Shown here piece after piece: positions 1 through 9,021 of a stretch of DNA of 64,000 bases. The stretch is taken from NCBI RefSeq assembly GCF_000367365.1, contig NZ_BARF01000084.1:1-64000 (forward strand), read 5' to 3'. Numbering within the stretch: the first letter of the stretch is position 1; the number at the start of each line of letters is the position of its first letter. Below the pieces are notes generated by a model. That model was not told where the DNA came from and made no database searches. It was given only the letters and a program-made list of their open reading frames with translations. Origin of the DNA: Streptomyces prunicolor NBRC 13075 (lineage in GTDB: Bacteria; Actinomycetota; Actinomycetes; Streptomycetales; Streptomycetaceae). A program made the position numbers and the translations under genes.

Positions 1-30
1 ATACAGCCCCGCGCCCCTTTGGGGCGCTCA
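1..30. repeat. Fragment of Streptomyces-type intergenic repeat with terminator hairpin
   Basis: The hairpin GCGCCCC-TTT-GGGGCGC (about 11-27) follows the sequence ATACAGCCCCGCGCCCC. The same string ends the two repeat copies that flank lhgO at 4252-4329 and 5635-5712. It lies just beyond the stop of the leftward asparagine-synthase-like gene and could end transcription from either side. The repeat continues off the left edge of the window. Confidence 0.6.
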
Positions 31-56
31 GCGCGCCCCACTCACACCACCCCCGC

Positions 57-2135
57 TCACCCGCCGGAGGCCAACGCCCCCCGTTGCGGCCTGATCCCCT
101 CCGGCACCGCACGCGCGCGTGCAGGCGTCCCTGTCCAGCAAGTCCCCCGGCGGGCCAGCAACCGGCCCAGCCACAGTTCCAGGGACACCAGGTCCGCGAG
201 GCCGTCCAACGGCAACGGCTCCCCCTGGGCCGCCGCGCGCAGCGCCTTGCGGACCACGCGCGCCTCCACCAGACCCGCCTGCGCGAGCAGCGGCGTGGCG
301 AACAGGTCCATCAAGGGGTCCGCGGCGACCCGTAGGCCCTTGCGGGCCGCGGCTGCCGCCGAGGCGTGGGAGGGGGCGCCCCAGCCGGGCGGGAGGTCGC
401 CTACGCCTGCGCCCTCCAGGACCGTGCGGAGGATGGCCGCGCGGGCGCCCGGCTGGACCCGTAGCGCCTCGGGGAGGGAGCGGCAGGCGCGGACCACCTG
501 GTTGTCGAGGAAGGGGGTGTGCAGGCGCTGGGAGCGGATCTCGGCGGCTTGCTCCAGGACGCGGAGGTCGTTGGCGTGGCGGGCCAGGGCCGCTCGCGCG
601 CGGAAGTCGCCGGGGCGCTGGCCGGGGCCGCTGCCCTGGCGGCTGGGGGCGCTCTGCAGGCGAACCGATACTTCAGCCAGTGCCTCGCCGGTCAGCCAGC
701 GCGCGGCGGGGCCGGGTCTGGCCCAGGTGAGGGCGGCGAGGGAGGCACCGACGGCGCCTCCGGGCTCGTCGAAGCGCTGGTTCATCAACCGGTCGGCGAG
801 GACTTCGAGCCCCGCGCCGTAGGGCGTACGGGCGAGACGGCGGGCCGCGCCGTAGACGCGCCCCGGGACCATCACCGAACCGTCCGCCTTCGCCAACGCG
901 GCCACCGGGCGCACCAGATGGCGCCGTTTGCGGTCCATCAGGAGGTCGGCGAGGCGGGCCGGGTGGGCGTCCAGGACCTGGCGGGCGCCGTAGCCGGTGA
1001 AGTGGTCGGCGCTGCCCGCGGCGAGGCGGGCGCGGTGGCGGGCGGCGGTGATCAGGGAGGGGCCGGGTTCGTCGGTGAGGGGGCCGTCGAGTTCGGCGTA
1101 CGGCAGGACGTCCTCGTTGCCGGTGACCACTACGTGGTGCAGACGCGGGTTGGCCGCGAGGGTGCCCGCGCGCTCCACCTCGGACTCGCGCCCGGGGACG
1201 GCGAGATCGTTGAACGTGACGGCCAGGAGGCGCTCACCCGCGCCGGTGCCGTGCCCGAGGACCGTGCCCGGTGCTCCCGGCAGGCCTGCGGCGAGCAGGG
1301 CCAGCGTCCCGGAGGCGGGTCCCCCGGAGAGGTCGGCCCCGATCCCGGGAACGGGCATCCCGCGCGCGGCACGCCGTTCTGCGGGCCCCATGCCGGGGAC
1401 GGGCCCCGGGTCTATGTCGGGCACGTGGCGGGGAGCGGAGAGACGCGCACGCACGGCGTCGACGAGCGCGTCCCGTACGGCGTCCACCGCGCTGTCGGGG
1501 TCGACGGCCGCCGCCGCGACGGCGAGGGAGGCCACCGGCTCGTACCCGGCGATCTCACGCGCCCCGGCGCGCAGCACCAGCGCATGCCCCGGCGGAATGC
1601 GCCGTACCCCGTCGTACGGCGTCGAGTCGTGCAGCGCGGCGGGGACGTCCGGGGCGGCGAGGAGCGCGGCGAGGTGCCCGAAGTCGAGGTTGGCCTCGAT
1701 GAGGTCGGCGAGCGGGAGCGCGGCCGTGGAGTAGGCCGTACCGCCGGCCCAGGGGGTGTAGAACACCGGCTTGGCGCCCGCGAGATCACCGCAGACCATG
1801 GTGCGGCGGCCGACCTTGACGACCGCCGTGTAACTGCCGGACCAGGCCGTCAGATGCCTAAGTGCCCCTCCGCGCGCGGAGAACAGGCTCAGGCGCAGCT
1901 CCTCGTCGGAGGCGCCGCACGTACCGAGGACCGCGATCCGGGTCTCGGCGTCGACCTTCACGACGCGCACCTCGTCGGGCCGCCAGTCGCCGACCGCCCA
2001 GAGCGGATCCGGGTCGCCCCACAGGAGTTGGGACCCCACCGGGTGCACCGTCTCACCGTCGAGTCCCGTCGCCCCCGCGGAACCGATCGCGGCGGCTCCA
2101 GCGGCGGTACTGCTCCATCCCACCAACCACCGCAT
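57..2135 (-). CDS. Asparagine synthase-related protein (class B type)
   Basis: About 692 aa. It starts MRWLVGWSSTAAG and the middle of the protein resembles the C-terminal synthetase domain of asparagine synthase-like enzymes. These adenylate a carboxylate and form an amide, or in lasso-peptide cyclases a macrolactam. The N-terminal part matches the inactive glutaminase-like fold (DLAGAKPVFYT, then PYDGVRRIPPGHALVL). A pyrophosphatase-like ADLSGGPASGTLALLA stretch gives the SGG...S-type nucleotide loop in altered form. The longer reading frame reaches back to 2273, but the first 46 codons look non-coding and the ATG at 2135 begins the conserved part. There is no catalytic N-terminal Cys after Met, so it is not a standard glutamine-dependent AsnB. 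No precursor peptide or other RiPP gene is adjacent. The substrate is unknown. Confidence 0.8.
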   Translation of the reverse strand: MRWLVGWSSTAAGAAAIGSAGATGLDGETVHPVGSQLLWGDPDPLWAVGDWRPDEVRVVKVDAETRIAVLGTCGASDEELRLSLFSARGGALRHLTAWSGSYTAVVKVGRRTMVCGDLAGAKPVFYTPWAGGTAYSTAALPLADLIEANLDFGHLAALLAAPDVPAALHDSTPYDGVRRIPPGHALVLRAGAREIAGYEPVASLAVAAAAVDPDSAVDAVRDALVDAVRARLSAPRHVPDIDPGPVPGMGPAERRAARGMPVPGIGADLSGGPASGTLALLAAGLPGAPGTVLGHGTGAGERLLAVTFNDLAVPGRESEVERAGTLAANPRLHHVVVTGNEDVLPYAELDGPLTDEPGPSLITAARHRARLAAGSADHFTGYGARQVLDAHPARLADLLMDRKRRHLVRPVAALAKADGSVMVPGRVYGAARRLARTPYGAGLEVLADRLMNQRFDEPGGAVGASLAALTWARPGPAARWLTGEALAEVSVRLQSAPSRQGSGPGQRPGDFRARAALARHANDLRVLEQAAEIRSQRLHTPFLDNQVVRACRSLPEALRVQPGARAAILRTVLEGAGVGDLPPGWGAPSHASAAAAARKGLRVAADPLMDLFATPLLAQAGLVEARVVRKALRAAAQGEPLPLDGLADLVSLELWLGRLLARRGTCWTGTPARARAVPEGIRPQRGALASGG

Positions 2136-2467
2136 CGACGCCTCCACAGGCTGTGGACAACCAGTGCACCGCACGAACTGGGCACCATGCTGCCATGAAG
2201 GACGCCTTCCGGAGGGCCGGAGAAGCCGCTTGAGATCGCGTGAAGACGCCCTGGACGAGGGACAACCGGACAACCATGACCCTACGTCCGCGACGCGAAT
2301 GCGCCCCCGATACGCTCCCCCAAAACACCTAACGCGCCCTCAACTCCCGTGGTAGGAGCGGTATTCGACGCCGAGAGGCGGGGGCGATTTTCGGCCAAAT
2401 CGGCTTTACGGGCACAGGCTCGCGCACGCTCCGTACATGCTGTGCGCACCGCTTCGCACCGCGCACA

Positions 2468-2496
2468 GTCCGGGAGGCGGAGTACGCCTCCCGGAC
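2468..2496. terminator. Strong hairpin in the 2136-2806 intergenic region
   Basis: A 12-bp perfect stem (GTCCGGGAGGCG paired with CGCCTCCCGGAC) closes a 5-nt GAGTA loop. It lies in the 671-bp gap between the divergent asparagine-synthase-like and NsdA-like genes. It could be a leader hairpin of the rightward regulator gene or a terminator of antisense transcription. I recognised nothing else in this gap, which should contain both promoters. Confidence 0.4.
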
Positions 2497-2806
2497 CGGT
2501 CCGCCGCCCGCGGGGATGTAGGCGGCGGTGTCCCCCAGCCCACTGGATCCAGTACAGCGGGCCGACCCACGCACTATCTATCGAAGCGCTCCCGCGATGG
2601 CCGGAGAAGAGCGCACACACGGGCGCACGGCCACACGACGGGGGCACGTCGCAACCCTGCGTGCAAACCCCGCACTCGCGTACGGACCACAATCCCGCCA
2701 ACCGGAACAATGCCCCTTAACGCTTGGGATGCGGCGAACTACGCTGGGTTTACGAATGCCGGGTGGTTATGCCAGCACGGCAGCCGTCTGTGTCGAGGGG
2801 TGGCGC

Positions 2807-4231
2807 ATGTCCAGGGAGCAACGCGGGCCGAACGAAAAACTCGGCACCGTTCTCGCCCTCGCGGGAATCAGCAACGCAGGACTCGCGCGTCGCGTCAACG
2901 ATCTTGGCGCTCAACGCGGGTTGACACTTCGCTACGACAAGACGTCGGTGGCGCGCTGGGTGTCGAAGGGAATGGTGCCCCAGGGCGCCGCCCCGCACCT
3001 CATCGCGGCCGCCATCGGCCAGAAGCTCGGCCGCCCGGTGCCGCTCCACGAGATCGGCCTGGCGGACGCGGATCCCGCACCGGAGGTGGGCCTCGCCTTC
3101 CCCAGGGACGTCGGCCAAGCCGTGCGTTCCGCAACGGAGTTGTACCGGCTCGACCTCGCCGGCCGCCGGGCCGGCTCCGGCGGCATCTGGCAGTCCCTCG
3201 CGGGCTCGTTCGCAGTCAGCGCATACGCAACGCCCGCCTCACGCTGGCTGATAACCCCGGCCGACAGTTCGGTGGCCCGGGAGGCGAACTCCGCGGAGAG
3301 CTCCGGGACACCGCTCAAAGTCGGCCACAGCGATGTGCAGAAGCTGCGGGAGGCCGCGGAGGACGCGAGGCGCTGGGACTCCAAGTACGGGGGCGGCGAC
3401 TGGCGTTCGTCGATGGTGCCCGAGTGTCTCCGGGTGGAGGCGGCACCACTGCTGCTCGGCTCGTACTCCGACGAGGTCGGCAGAGCGCTGTTCGGCGCGA
3501 GTGCCGAACTCACCCGGCTCGCCGGGTGGATGGCCTTCGACACCGGGCAACAGGAGGCGGCGCAGCGGTACTACATCCAGGCGTTGCGCCTCGCCCGCGC
3601 GGCGGCGGATGTGCCGTTGGGGGGCTATGTTCTCGCCTCGATGTCGTTGCAGGCGACCTATCGGGGCTTCGGTGACGAAGGTGTCGACCTCGCGCAGGCG
3701 GCCCTGGAGCGCAATCGGGGGCTTGCTACGGCCCGGACGATGAGCTTCTTCCGGCTTGTCGAGGCGCGGTCCCATGCGAAGGCGGGGGACGCGCAGGCGG
3801 CCGGGGCGGCGCTGAAGGCTGCCGAGGGGTGGCTTGAGCGGTCCCGGGAGGGCGACAACGATCCGTCGTGGCTCGGGTTCTACGGATACGACCGGTTCGC
3901 GGCCGACGCTGCCGAGTGCTACCGGGACTTGAAGGCGCCGCGGCAGGTTCGGCGGTTCACCGAGCAGGCGTTGTCGAAGCCGACGGAGGAGTTTGTGCGG
4001 TCGCACGGGCTTCGGCTGGTCGTCTCTGCGGTGGCCGAGCTTGAGTCGGGGAACCTTGATGCGGCGTGCGAGCAAGGGGTTCGGGCGGTGGAGGTCGCCG
4101 GGCGTATCTCGTCTGCCCGTACGACGGAGTATGTGAAGGATCTTCTGCATCGGCTGGAGCCGTATGGGGATGAGCCGCGGGTTGTTGAGCTGCGGGAGCG
4201 GGCTCGGCCGTTGTTGATGGCGCCCGCCTAA
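2807..4231 (+). CDS. NsdA-like HTH/TPR regulatory protein
   Basis: 474 aa. The start MSREQRGPNEKL is chosen because GAGGGG lies 6 nt upstream and because upstream in-frame codons look non-coding. The N-terminal 80 residues carry an XRE-like HTH segment (ISNAGLARRVNDLG, then YDKTSVARWVSKG) that resembles NsdA and sporulation-associated regulators of Streptomyces. The rest is alpha-helical, TPR-like repeat sequence with the family hallmark LTRLAGWMAFDTGQQEAAQRY. Such proteins influence the onset of differentiation and antibiotic production. A second member of the family sits at 46984-48327 in the mobile region, and the two HTH segments are clearly related. It is probably monocistronic. The exact paralogue (NsdA, NsdB or another) cannot be fixed by eye. 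Confidence 0.8.
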   Translation: MSREQRGPNEKLGTVLALAGISNAGLARRVNDLGAQRGLTLRYDKTSVARWVSKGMVPQGAAPHLIAAAIGQKLGRPVPLHEIGLADADPAPEVGLAFPRDVGQAVRSATELYRLDLAGRRAGSGGIWQSLAGSFAVSAYATPASRWLITPADSSVAREANSAESSGTPLKVGHSDVQKLREAAEDARRWDSKYGGGDWRSSMVPECLRVEAAPLLLGSYSDEVGRALFGASAELTRLAGWMAFDTGQQEAAQRYYIQALRLARAAADVPLGGYVLASMSLQATYRGFGDEGVDLAQAALERNRGLATARTMSFFRLVEARSHAKAGDAQAAGAALKAAEGWLERSREGDNDPSWLGFYGYDRFAADAAECYRDLKAPRQVRRFTEQALSKPTEEFVRSHGLRLVVSAVAELESGNLDAACEQGVRAVEVAGRISSARTTEYVKDLLHRLEPYGDEPRVVELRERARPLLMAPA

Positions 4232-4251
4232 GGGTCTGCCGGGCTTGTGCC

Positions 4252-4329
4252 GTCTTGCGTGTGCGGGTGCGCTGTGGCTGGTCGCGCCCACGCGGCGGAG
4301 CCGCATATCGATACAGCCCCGCGCCCCTT
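4252..4329 (+). repeat. Left arm of inverted repeat flanking lhgO
   Basis: This 78-bp segment (GTCTTGCGTGTGCGGGT ... CAGCCCCGCGCCCCTT) is the near-perfect reverse complement of 5635-5712, with about 3-4 mismatches by eye. It ends in the GC-rich run typical of a common Streptomyces intergenic repeat and is followed by GGGGG, which can form a terminator hairpin for the regulator gene. Confidence 0.8.
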
Positions 4330-4405
4330 AGGGGGTTCTGCCCTCCCGGCGTTTGAAGTGACTGTCAGTGGTGCAGTGCACTATCGGATGCGGGAGGTGG
4401 TGCAC

Positions 4406-5635
4406 GTGCGAGCGGTTGGCTACGACTGTGACGTGCTGGTGGTCGGGGGCGGGATCGTCGGGCTGTCGACCGCGTACGCGATCAGCCGTGCCGCGCCCGG
4501 CACTCGTGTCACCGTGCTGGAGAAGGAATCAGGTCCCGCTCGGCATCAGACGGGGCGCAACAGCGGAGTCATCCACAGCGGGATCTACTACCGGCCGGGG
4601 TCGTTGAAGGCGCGGTATGCCGTGGGTGGGGCTGCCGAGATGGTCAAGTTCTGTGCGGAGTACGGGGTTTCGCATGCCGTCACCGGGAAGCTGATCGTCG
4701 CCACCGAGCGCGCCGAGCTGCCTCGCCTGCACGCGCTCGTGCAGCGCGGGCGGGAGAACGGTATTCCGGTACGGGAGCTGGGCGCCGCGCAGATCGCGGA
4801 GTACGAGCCGGAGGTGCGCGGCCTCGCCGCCATACACGTCGGGACTACCGGGATCTGCGACTACGTGGGGGTCGCCCGGCAGCTGGCCGAGGCCTCCGGC
4901 GCCGAGATCCGCTACGGCGCGCGCGTCGCCCACATCGACCGGCGCCCGGAACGCGGGGTCGCCGTCCGCACGGTGACCGCGACCGGCGGTGACGTGGTCC
5001 GCGCCCGCGTGCTGGTGAACTGCGCCGGCCTGCACTGCGACGAGGTGGCCCGGCTCACCGGCGACGACCCGGAGATGCGGATCGTGCCGTTTCGCGGCGA
5101 GTACTACACCCTCACCCGGCCCGAACTGGTCCGGGGCCTGGTGTACCCGGTCCCCGACCCGGCGTTCCCGTTCCTCGGCGTCCACCTCACGCGCGGCATC
5201 GACGGCAGCGTGCACCTCGGGCCGAACGCGGTACCGGCCCTGGCCCGCGAGGGCTACGACTGGGGGGTCGTACGCCCCCAGGAGATCGCCGCGACAGCAA
5301 CCTGGCCCGGCACCTGGCACATGGCCCGACAGCACTGGCGCTACGGGGTGGGGGAACTCCGGCGGTCCATCTCCAAGAGCGCGTTCACAGGAGCCGTACA
5401 ACGCCTCCTCCCAGCGGTGACCCCGGACGACCTGATCCCCTCACCGGCCGGGGTGCGGGCGCAGGCGGTACTACGGGACGGCACCCTGGTAGACGACTTC
5501 CTGATCAAGGAGGGCCCGCGGGCCGTGCATGTGCTGAACGCCCCCAGCCCAGCGGCAACCGCTTCGCTCCCGATCGGCAGAGAGGTAGCAAGACGAGCCT
5601 TGGCAGCACTACCCCGGGAACTACAACCCCGCTAA
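4406..5635 (+). CDS. lhgO: L-2-hydroxyglutarate oxidase (FAD-dependent)
   Basis: 409 aa from the GTG at 4406, which has GGAGG 8 nt upstream; an in-frame ATG at 4388 has no such site. It oxidises L-2-hydroxyglutarate to 2-oxoglutarate and passes electrons to FAD, a metabolite-repair role. The N terminus has the Rossmann dinucleotide motif DVLVVGGGIVGLSTAYAI, then E of VLEKE for the ribose, and the family signature HQTGRNSGVIHSGIYY near residue 45. The C-terminal half has RGEYYTL and FPFLGVHLTRGIDGSVHLGPNA, characteristic of LhgO within the DAO family. The gene stands alone between two arms of an inverted repeat (4252-4329 and 5635-5712). No partner gene is adjacent. Confidence 0.92.
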   Translation: MRAVGYDCDVLVVGGGIVGLSTAYAISRAAPGTRVTVLEKESGPARHQTGRNSGVIHSGIYYRPGSLKARYAVGGAAEMVKFCAEYGVSHAVTGKLIVATERAELPRLHALVQRGRENGIPVRELGAAQIAEYEPEVRGLAAIHVGTTGICDYVGVARQLAEASGAEIRYGARVAHIDRRPERGVAVRTVTATGGDVVRARVLVNCAGLHCDEVARLTGDDPEMRIVPFRGEYYTLTRPELVRGLVYPVPDPAFPFLGVHLTRGIDGSVHLGPNAVPALAREGYDWGVVRPQEIAATATWPGTWHMARQHWRYGVGELRRSISKSAFTGAVQRLLPAVTPDDLIPSPAGVRAQAVLRDGTLVDDFLIKEGPRAVHVLNAPSPAATASLPIGREVARRALAALPRELQPR

Positions 5636-5712
5636 AGGGGCGCGGGGCTGTATCGATATGCGGTTCCGCCGCGTGGGCGCGACCAGCCACAGCAGACCCG
5701 CACTCGCAAGAC
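5635..5712 (-). repeat. Right arm of inverted repeat flanking lhgO
   Basis: Reverse complement of 4252-4329 with a few differences. Its AAAGGGGCGCGGGGCTG end begins at the lhgO stop codon, so it probably also provides the lhgO terminator. The region up to trmB contains only this arm and the candidate trmB promoter. Confidence 0.8.
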
Positions 5713-5724
5713 AACACCAGCCAG

Positions 5725-5754
5725 GCAGACGCTCAGACGCACGCCCAGTAAAAT
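5725..5754 (+). promoter_or_regulatory. Candidate promoter of leaderless trmB mRNA
   Basis: A TAAAAT hexamer at 5749-5754 stands 9 nt before the trmB GTG (5764), and no Shine-Dalgarno sequence is visible before that codon. Initiation 7-10 nt downstream of the hexamer would fall at or next to the start codon, giving a leaderless transcript, which is common in Streptomyces. The -35 region (around 5725-5730) is poor. Confidence 0.4.
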
Positions 5755-5763
5755 CAACCCATT

Positions 5764-6585
5764 GTGTCTGACTCCCCCAACACCCCCGCCGAGCCCGCGC
5801 AGCGCATCCGCGCCAAGGGCGAACCCCGTTTCCCCGACGGGCCCAAGCCGGACCCCGCCGGTTCCCACTTCGAGCGGCGCATCCGGAGTTTCCAACCCCG
5901 CAGGAGCCGAGTAACCGCAGGCCAAGGGGACGCGCTAGCGCGGTTGTGGCCCAAGTGGGGCCTGGACATCGACGGCCAACGGAACCTCGACCTCCCCGAG
6001 CTGTTCGGGAACGACAACCCGGTGGTGTTGGAGATCGGCTTCGGAATGGGTGAGGCGACCGTACAGATGGCCGCCGCGGCCCCGGAAACGAACATCCTCG
6101 CCGCCGACGTACACACCCCGGGCCAGGGCAACCTCCTGGGCCTCGCCGACCACCACGGCCTCTCCAACATCCGCGTCGCCAACGGGGACGCCATCATCCT
6201 GCTCCGCGAGATGCTCGCCCCGGACTCGCTCGACGGACTGCGCGTGTACTTCCCGGACCCCTGGCCCAAGAAGCGGCACCACAAACGCCGCCTGATCCAA
6301 CCGGAGTTCCTCACCCTCGCCACGACCCGCCTCAAGCCCGGAGCGACCCTGCACTGCGCGACGGACTGGGAGCCGTACGCGGAGCAGATGCTCGAAGTGC
6401 TGGACGCGCATCCGGAATTCGAGAACAGCCAACCTGAGGGCGGTTTTGCGCCCCGTCCGGAGTTCCGCCCGCTGACCCGTTTCGAGGGCCAGGGACTGGA
6501 CAAGGGTCATGTCGTGAACGATCTGCTCTTCCGTCGCGTACCCCACGACGACCAGACGACGACCAGCACTGACGACCAGCGCTGA
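5764..6585 (+). CDS. trmB: tRNA (guanine-N7-)-methyltransferase
   Basis: 273 aa, GTG start. It methylates N7 of G46 in the variable loop of tRNAs using S-adenosylmethionine. SAM motif I is VLEIGFGMGEAT (about residue 88), followed by the acidic loop AADVHTPGQG and the strongly conserved family signature VYFPDPWPKKRHHKRRL (about 160-176). The C-terminal LTRFEGQGLDKGHVVNDLLF is also typical. The first 50 residues are a polar, basic actinobacterial extension. The downstream PrsW-type gene begins 49 nt after the stop and may be co-transcribed. Confidence 0.95.
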   Translation: MSDSPNTPAEPAQRIRAKGEPRFPDGPKPDPAGSHFERRIRSFQPRRSRVTAGQGDALARLWPKWGLDIDGQRNLDLPELFGNDNPVVLEIGFGMGEATVQMAAAAPETNILAADVHTPGQGNLLGLADHHGLSNIRVANGDAIILLREMLAPDSLDGLRVYFPDPWPKKRHHKRRLIQPEFLTLATTRLKPGATLHCATDWEPYAEQMLEVLDAHPEFENSQPEGGFAPRPEFRPLTRFEGQGLDKGHVVNDLLFRRVPHDDQTTTSTDDQR

Positions 6586-6634
6586 CGCCAGGCTCCCTCG
6601 CGGGCCGTGCCCTTACCTCGTTAGGGTCGATGCC

Positions 6635-7942
6635 GTGGCCACGTTTCCGCTCCACCCCCCGCACCCCGGCCACCCCGCCGGTGGTGTGCCCGGGCACGGG
6701 CCGCGGGAGCGGTGGTGGCAGCGGAAGTGGGTCCGCTACGGCGGGCTGATCGCCCTGCTCACGCTCTCCGGGCTCGTCATCCTCGCGCTGGTGCGCCAAC
6801 AGACCGGTACGGAAGGGTTCTTGGTCGGGCTCGGGCTCGCCGTACTACCGGTGCCGCTGCTCGTCGCCGCGTTTCGCTGGCTGGACCGCGTCGACCCCGG
6901 GCCCTGGCGGAACCTGCTCTTCTCCTTCGCCTGGGGCGCCTGCGCCGCTGCCCTCATAGCGATCGTCGCCAACAGCTTCGCGACCAGATGGATAGCGACG
7001 ACCACCGCTGATCCGACCAGCGCGGACACCCTCGGCGCGACCGTCATAGCGCCGATCGTCGAGGAGTCGGCGAAAGCCGCGGCCGTACTCCTCGTCTTCC
7101 TCTTCCGCAGACGGGACTTCACCGGGATCGTCGACGGGGTGGTGATCGCCGGGGTCACCGCCACCGGCTTCGCGTTCACCGAGAACATCCTCTACCTCGG
7201 CACCGCCTTCGGCACCGACCAGCTCACCGGCGACCGCGGCTTCACCTCCGTCACCGCGGCGACCTTCTTCGTGCGCATCGTCATGTCCCCGTTCGCGCAC
7301 CCCCTGTTCACCGTCCTCACCGGCATCGGCTTCGGCATCGCCGCGCTCTCCCCCGACCGCCACCACATCCGCCGCGTCCTGGTCCCGCTGACCGGTCTGC
7401 TCCTCGCGATGGGCATGCACGCGATCTGGAACGGCTCCTCGACCTTCGGTCAGTACGGCTTCTTCGAGGTCTACGGCCTCTTCATGGTCCCCATGTTCGG
7501 CCTGCTGACCTGGCTCGCGGTCTGGACCCGGCAACGTGAACTGCGCACCGTGCGCGAGGAGTTGCCCGTCTACGTCTACGCGGGCTGGCTGACCCCGGCC
7601 GAACCGTTCGTGCTCGGCTCGATGAAGGCACGGCGGCTGGCCCGCGACTACGCCCGCCATCACCTCGGCAGACCGGCGGGCCGCTCGGTCGCCCAGTACG
7701 AGGCCTGTGCGACCGCCCTGGCGTTCCTGCGGCACCGGGCCGGGCGGGGCCGCACCGGCGCCGATTTCGTCGTACGGGAAAGGGAGTTGCTGCACGAGCT
7801 GTGGCTGCGGCGGGAGGTGGCGCGGCCCGCGCTGGACTTCGCGGCGCGGCGGACGGCGCCGCCGGTACCGGTGGTGGTGCCGCCGTGGCCGCCGGTGTAC
7901 GGGTCGTACGGGACTCCCCTGTACAACCCGTACCGGTCCTGA
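6635..7942 (+). CDS. PrsW family intramembrane metalloprotease
   Basis: 435 aa, GTG start. It is a multipass membrane protein with about eight hydrophobic segments between residues 35 and 300. PrsW proteins are glutamate-type or metal-dependent intramembrane proteases of the CPBP/abortive-infection superfamily; PrsW of Bacillus cleaves an anti-sigma factor. The diagnostic motifs are present: APIVEESAKAAAVLL (EExxK, about 140), FAFTENILYLG (about 180) and SPFAHPLFTVLTGIGFG (conserved His, about 218). The last 130 residues are cytoplasmic, charged and Pro/Tyr-rich at the end (PPWPPVYGSYG). The substrate is unknown and no anti-sigma factor is adjacent. It converges on the aldo/keto reductase gene, with a 48-bp gap made of imperfect CGACCC(G/C)TA repeats. 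Confidence 0.88.
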   Translation: MATFPLHPPHPGHPAGGVPGHGPRERWWQRKWVRYGGLIALLTLSGLVILALVRQQTGTEGFLVGLGLAVLPVPLLVAAFRWLDRVDPGPWRNLLFSFAWGACAAALIAIVANSFATRWIATTTADPTSADTLGATVIAPIVEESAKAAAVLLVFLFRRRDFTGIVDGVVIAGVTATGFAFTENILYLGTAFGTDQLTGDRGFTSVTAATFFVRIVMSPFAHPLFTVLTGIGFGIAALSPDRHHIRRVLVPLTGLLLAMGMHAIWNGSSTFGQYGFFEVYGLFMVPMFGLLTWLAVWTRQRELRTVREELPVYVYAGWLTPAEPFVLGSMKARRLARDYARHHLGRPAGRSVAQYEACATALAFLRHRAGRGRTGADFVVRERELLHELWLRREVARPALDFAARRTAPPVPVVVPPWPPVYGSYGTPLYNPYRS

Positions 7943-7990
7943 CGGCCACCTTGGCGACCCGTACGACCCGTAAGCCGACCCCTACGACCC

Positions 7991-8935
7991 TTAGGCCGAC
8001 GCCTGCGTGAGGCGGGCGATCTCCGCGTCCGTCAGCTCCAGTTCGGCCACGCCCAGCAGCGCGGGGAGTTGCTCCACCGAGCGGGCCGACGCGATCGGGG
8101 CCGCGACCGTGGGCTGGGCGGCGAGCCAGGCGAGGGCCACCGTGGCGACCGGGGCGTCGTGGGCCTGGGCGACCTCGTCCAGGGCGGTCAGCACCTGCTG
8201 GCCGCGCTCGGTGGCCAGGTGCTTCTCGGCGCCCTTGGCACGGGGGCTGTCGACGGTCGTACCGGGGCGGTACTTGCCGGTGAGGAAGCCGGCGGCCAGC
8301 GCGAAGTACGGGACCGCGGCCAGGCCCTCCTGCGCGGCGAGCTCGCTCAGCTCGCCCTCGTAGGTGTCGCGCGAGACGAGGTTGTAGTGGGGCTGGAGGG
8401 CGACATAGCGCGCCAGGCCCTCGCGGTCGGAGAGGTCGAGGGAGGCCCGCAGGCGCTCGGGGGTGATGTTGGAGGCGGCGATGTGCCGCACCTTGCCCGC
8501 CCTCACCAGCTCGTCCAGCGCGCCGATGATCTCCTCGACCGGCACCTCGACCTTGTCGAAGTGCGTGTAGTAGAGGTCGATGTGGTCGGTGTCCAGGCGG
8601 CGCAGCGAGGCGTCCGCGGCGGCCTTGATGTTGGCGGCGGACAGGCCCGGGAAGTCGGGGTGCTGGCTGACCTTGGTGGCGATGACGACGTCGGAGCGGT
8701 TGCCGCGGGCCTTGACCCACTTGCCGATGATGGTCTCGGACTCGCCGCCCTGGTTTCCCGGCGCGAACGCCGAGTACGAGTCGGCGGTGTCGACGAAGTT
8801 GCCGCCCGCCGCCGCGTACGCGTCGAGCACGGCGAAGGAGGTCGCCTCGTCGGCGGTCCAGCCGAAGACGTTGCCGCCGAGGGAGAGCGGGAAGACCTCG
8901 AGGTCCGAGCGGCCCAGCTTGCGAAGAGAAGTCAT
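7991..8935 (-). CDS. Aldo/keto reductase
   Basis: 314 aa starting MTSLRKLGRSDLEVFPLSLGG. It is an NADPH-dependent oxidoreductase with a TIM-barrel fold. The catalytic tetrad is readable: Asp in FVDTADSYSAF, Tyr in the same segment, Lys in VVIATKVS and His in IDLYYTHFDK. The C-terminal part (VATVALAWLAAQPTVAAPIASARSV) is the cofactor-binding region of the YajO/Tas-like branch. No clear ribosome binding site precedes the ATG at 8935; a further in-frame ATG lies at 8977 without better support. The physiological substrate cannot be told. It is apparently transcribed alone. Confidence 0.9.
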   Translation of the reverse strand: MTSLRKLGRSDLEVFPLSLGGNVFGWTADEATSFAVLDAYAAAGGNFVDTADSYSAFAPGNQGGESETIIGKWVKARGNRSDVVIATKVSQHPDFPGLSAANIKAAADASLRRLDTDHIDLYYTHFDKVEVPVEEIIGALDELVRAGKVRHIAASNITPERLRASLDLSDREGLARYVALQPHYNLVSRDTYEGELSELAAQEGLAAVPYFALAAGFLTGKYRPGTTVDSPRAKGAEKHLATERGQQVLTALDEVAQAHDAPVATVALAWLAAQPTVAAPIASARSVEQLPALLGVAELELTDAEIARLTQASA

Positions 8936-9021
8936 GTCCGACGTCAACGCCCGCACCGGAACCGGATATTCCGGCACAGTACGGGCGGACGGGATCGACT
9001 CAGGGTCTGCTCAGGGCCTGC

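Noticed and set aside
57..2135. Lasso peptide cyclase with an adjacent cluster
   Set aside because: The asparagine-synthase-like protein stands alone; no precursor, B1/B2 protease pair or transporter is visible on either side within the window.
519..2198. 559-codon plus-strand frame opposite the asparagine-synthase-like gene
   Set aside because: It is a Gly/Arg-rich shadow without motifs; the opposite strand carries the conserved protein.
7482..8720. 412-codon minus-strand frame across the PrsW and aldo/keto reductase genes
   Set aside because: It is out of frame with both clear genes and has no recognisable domain.
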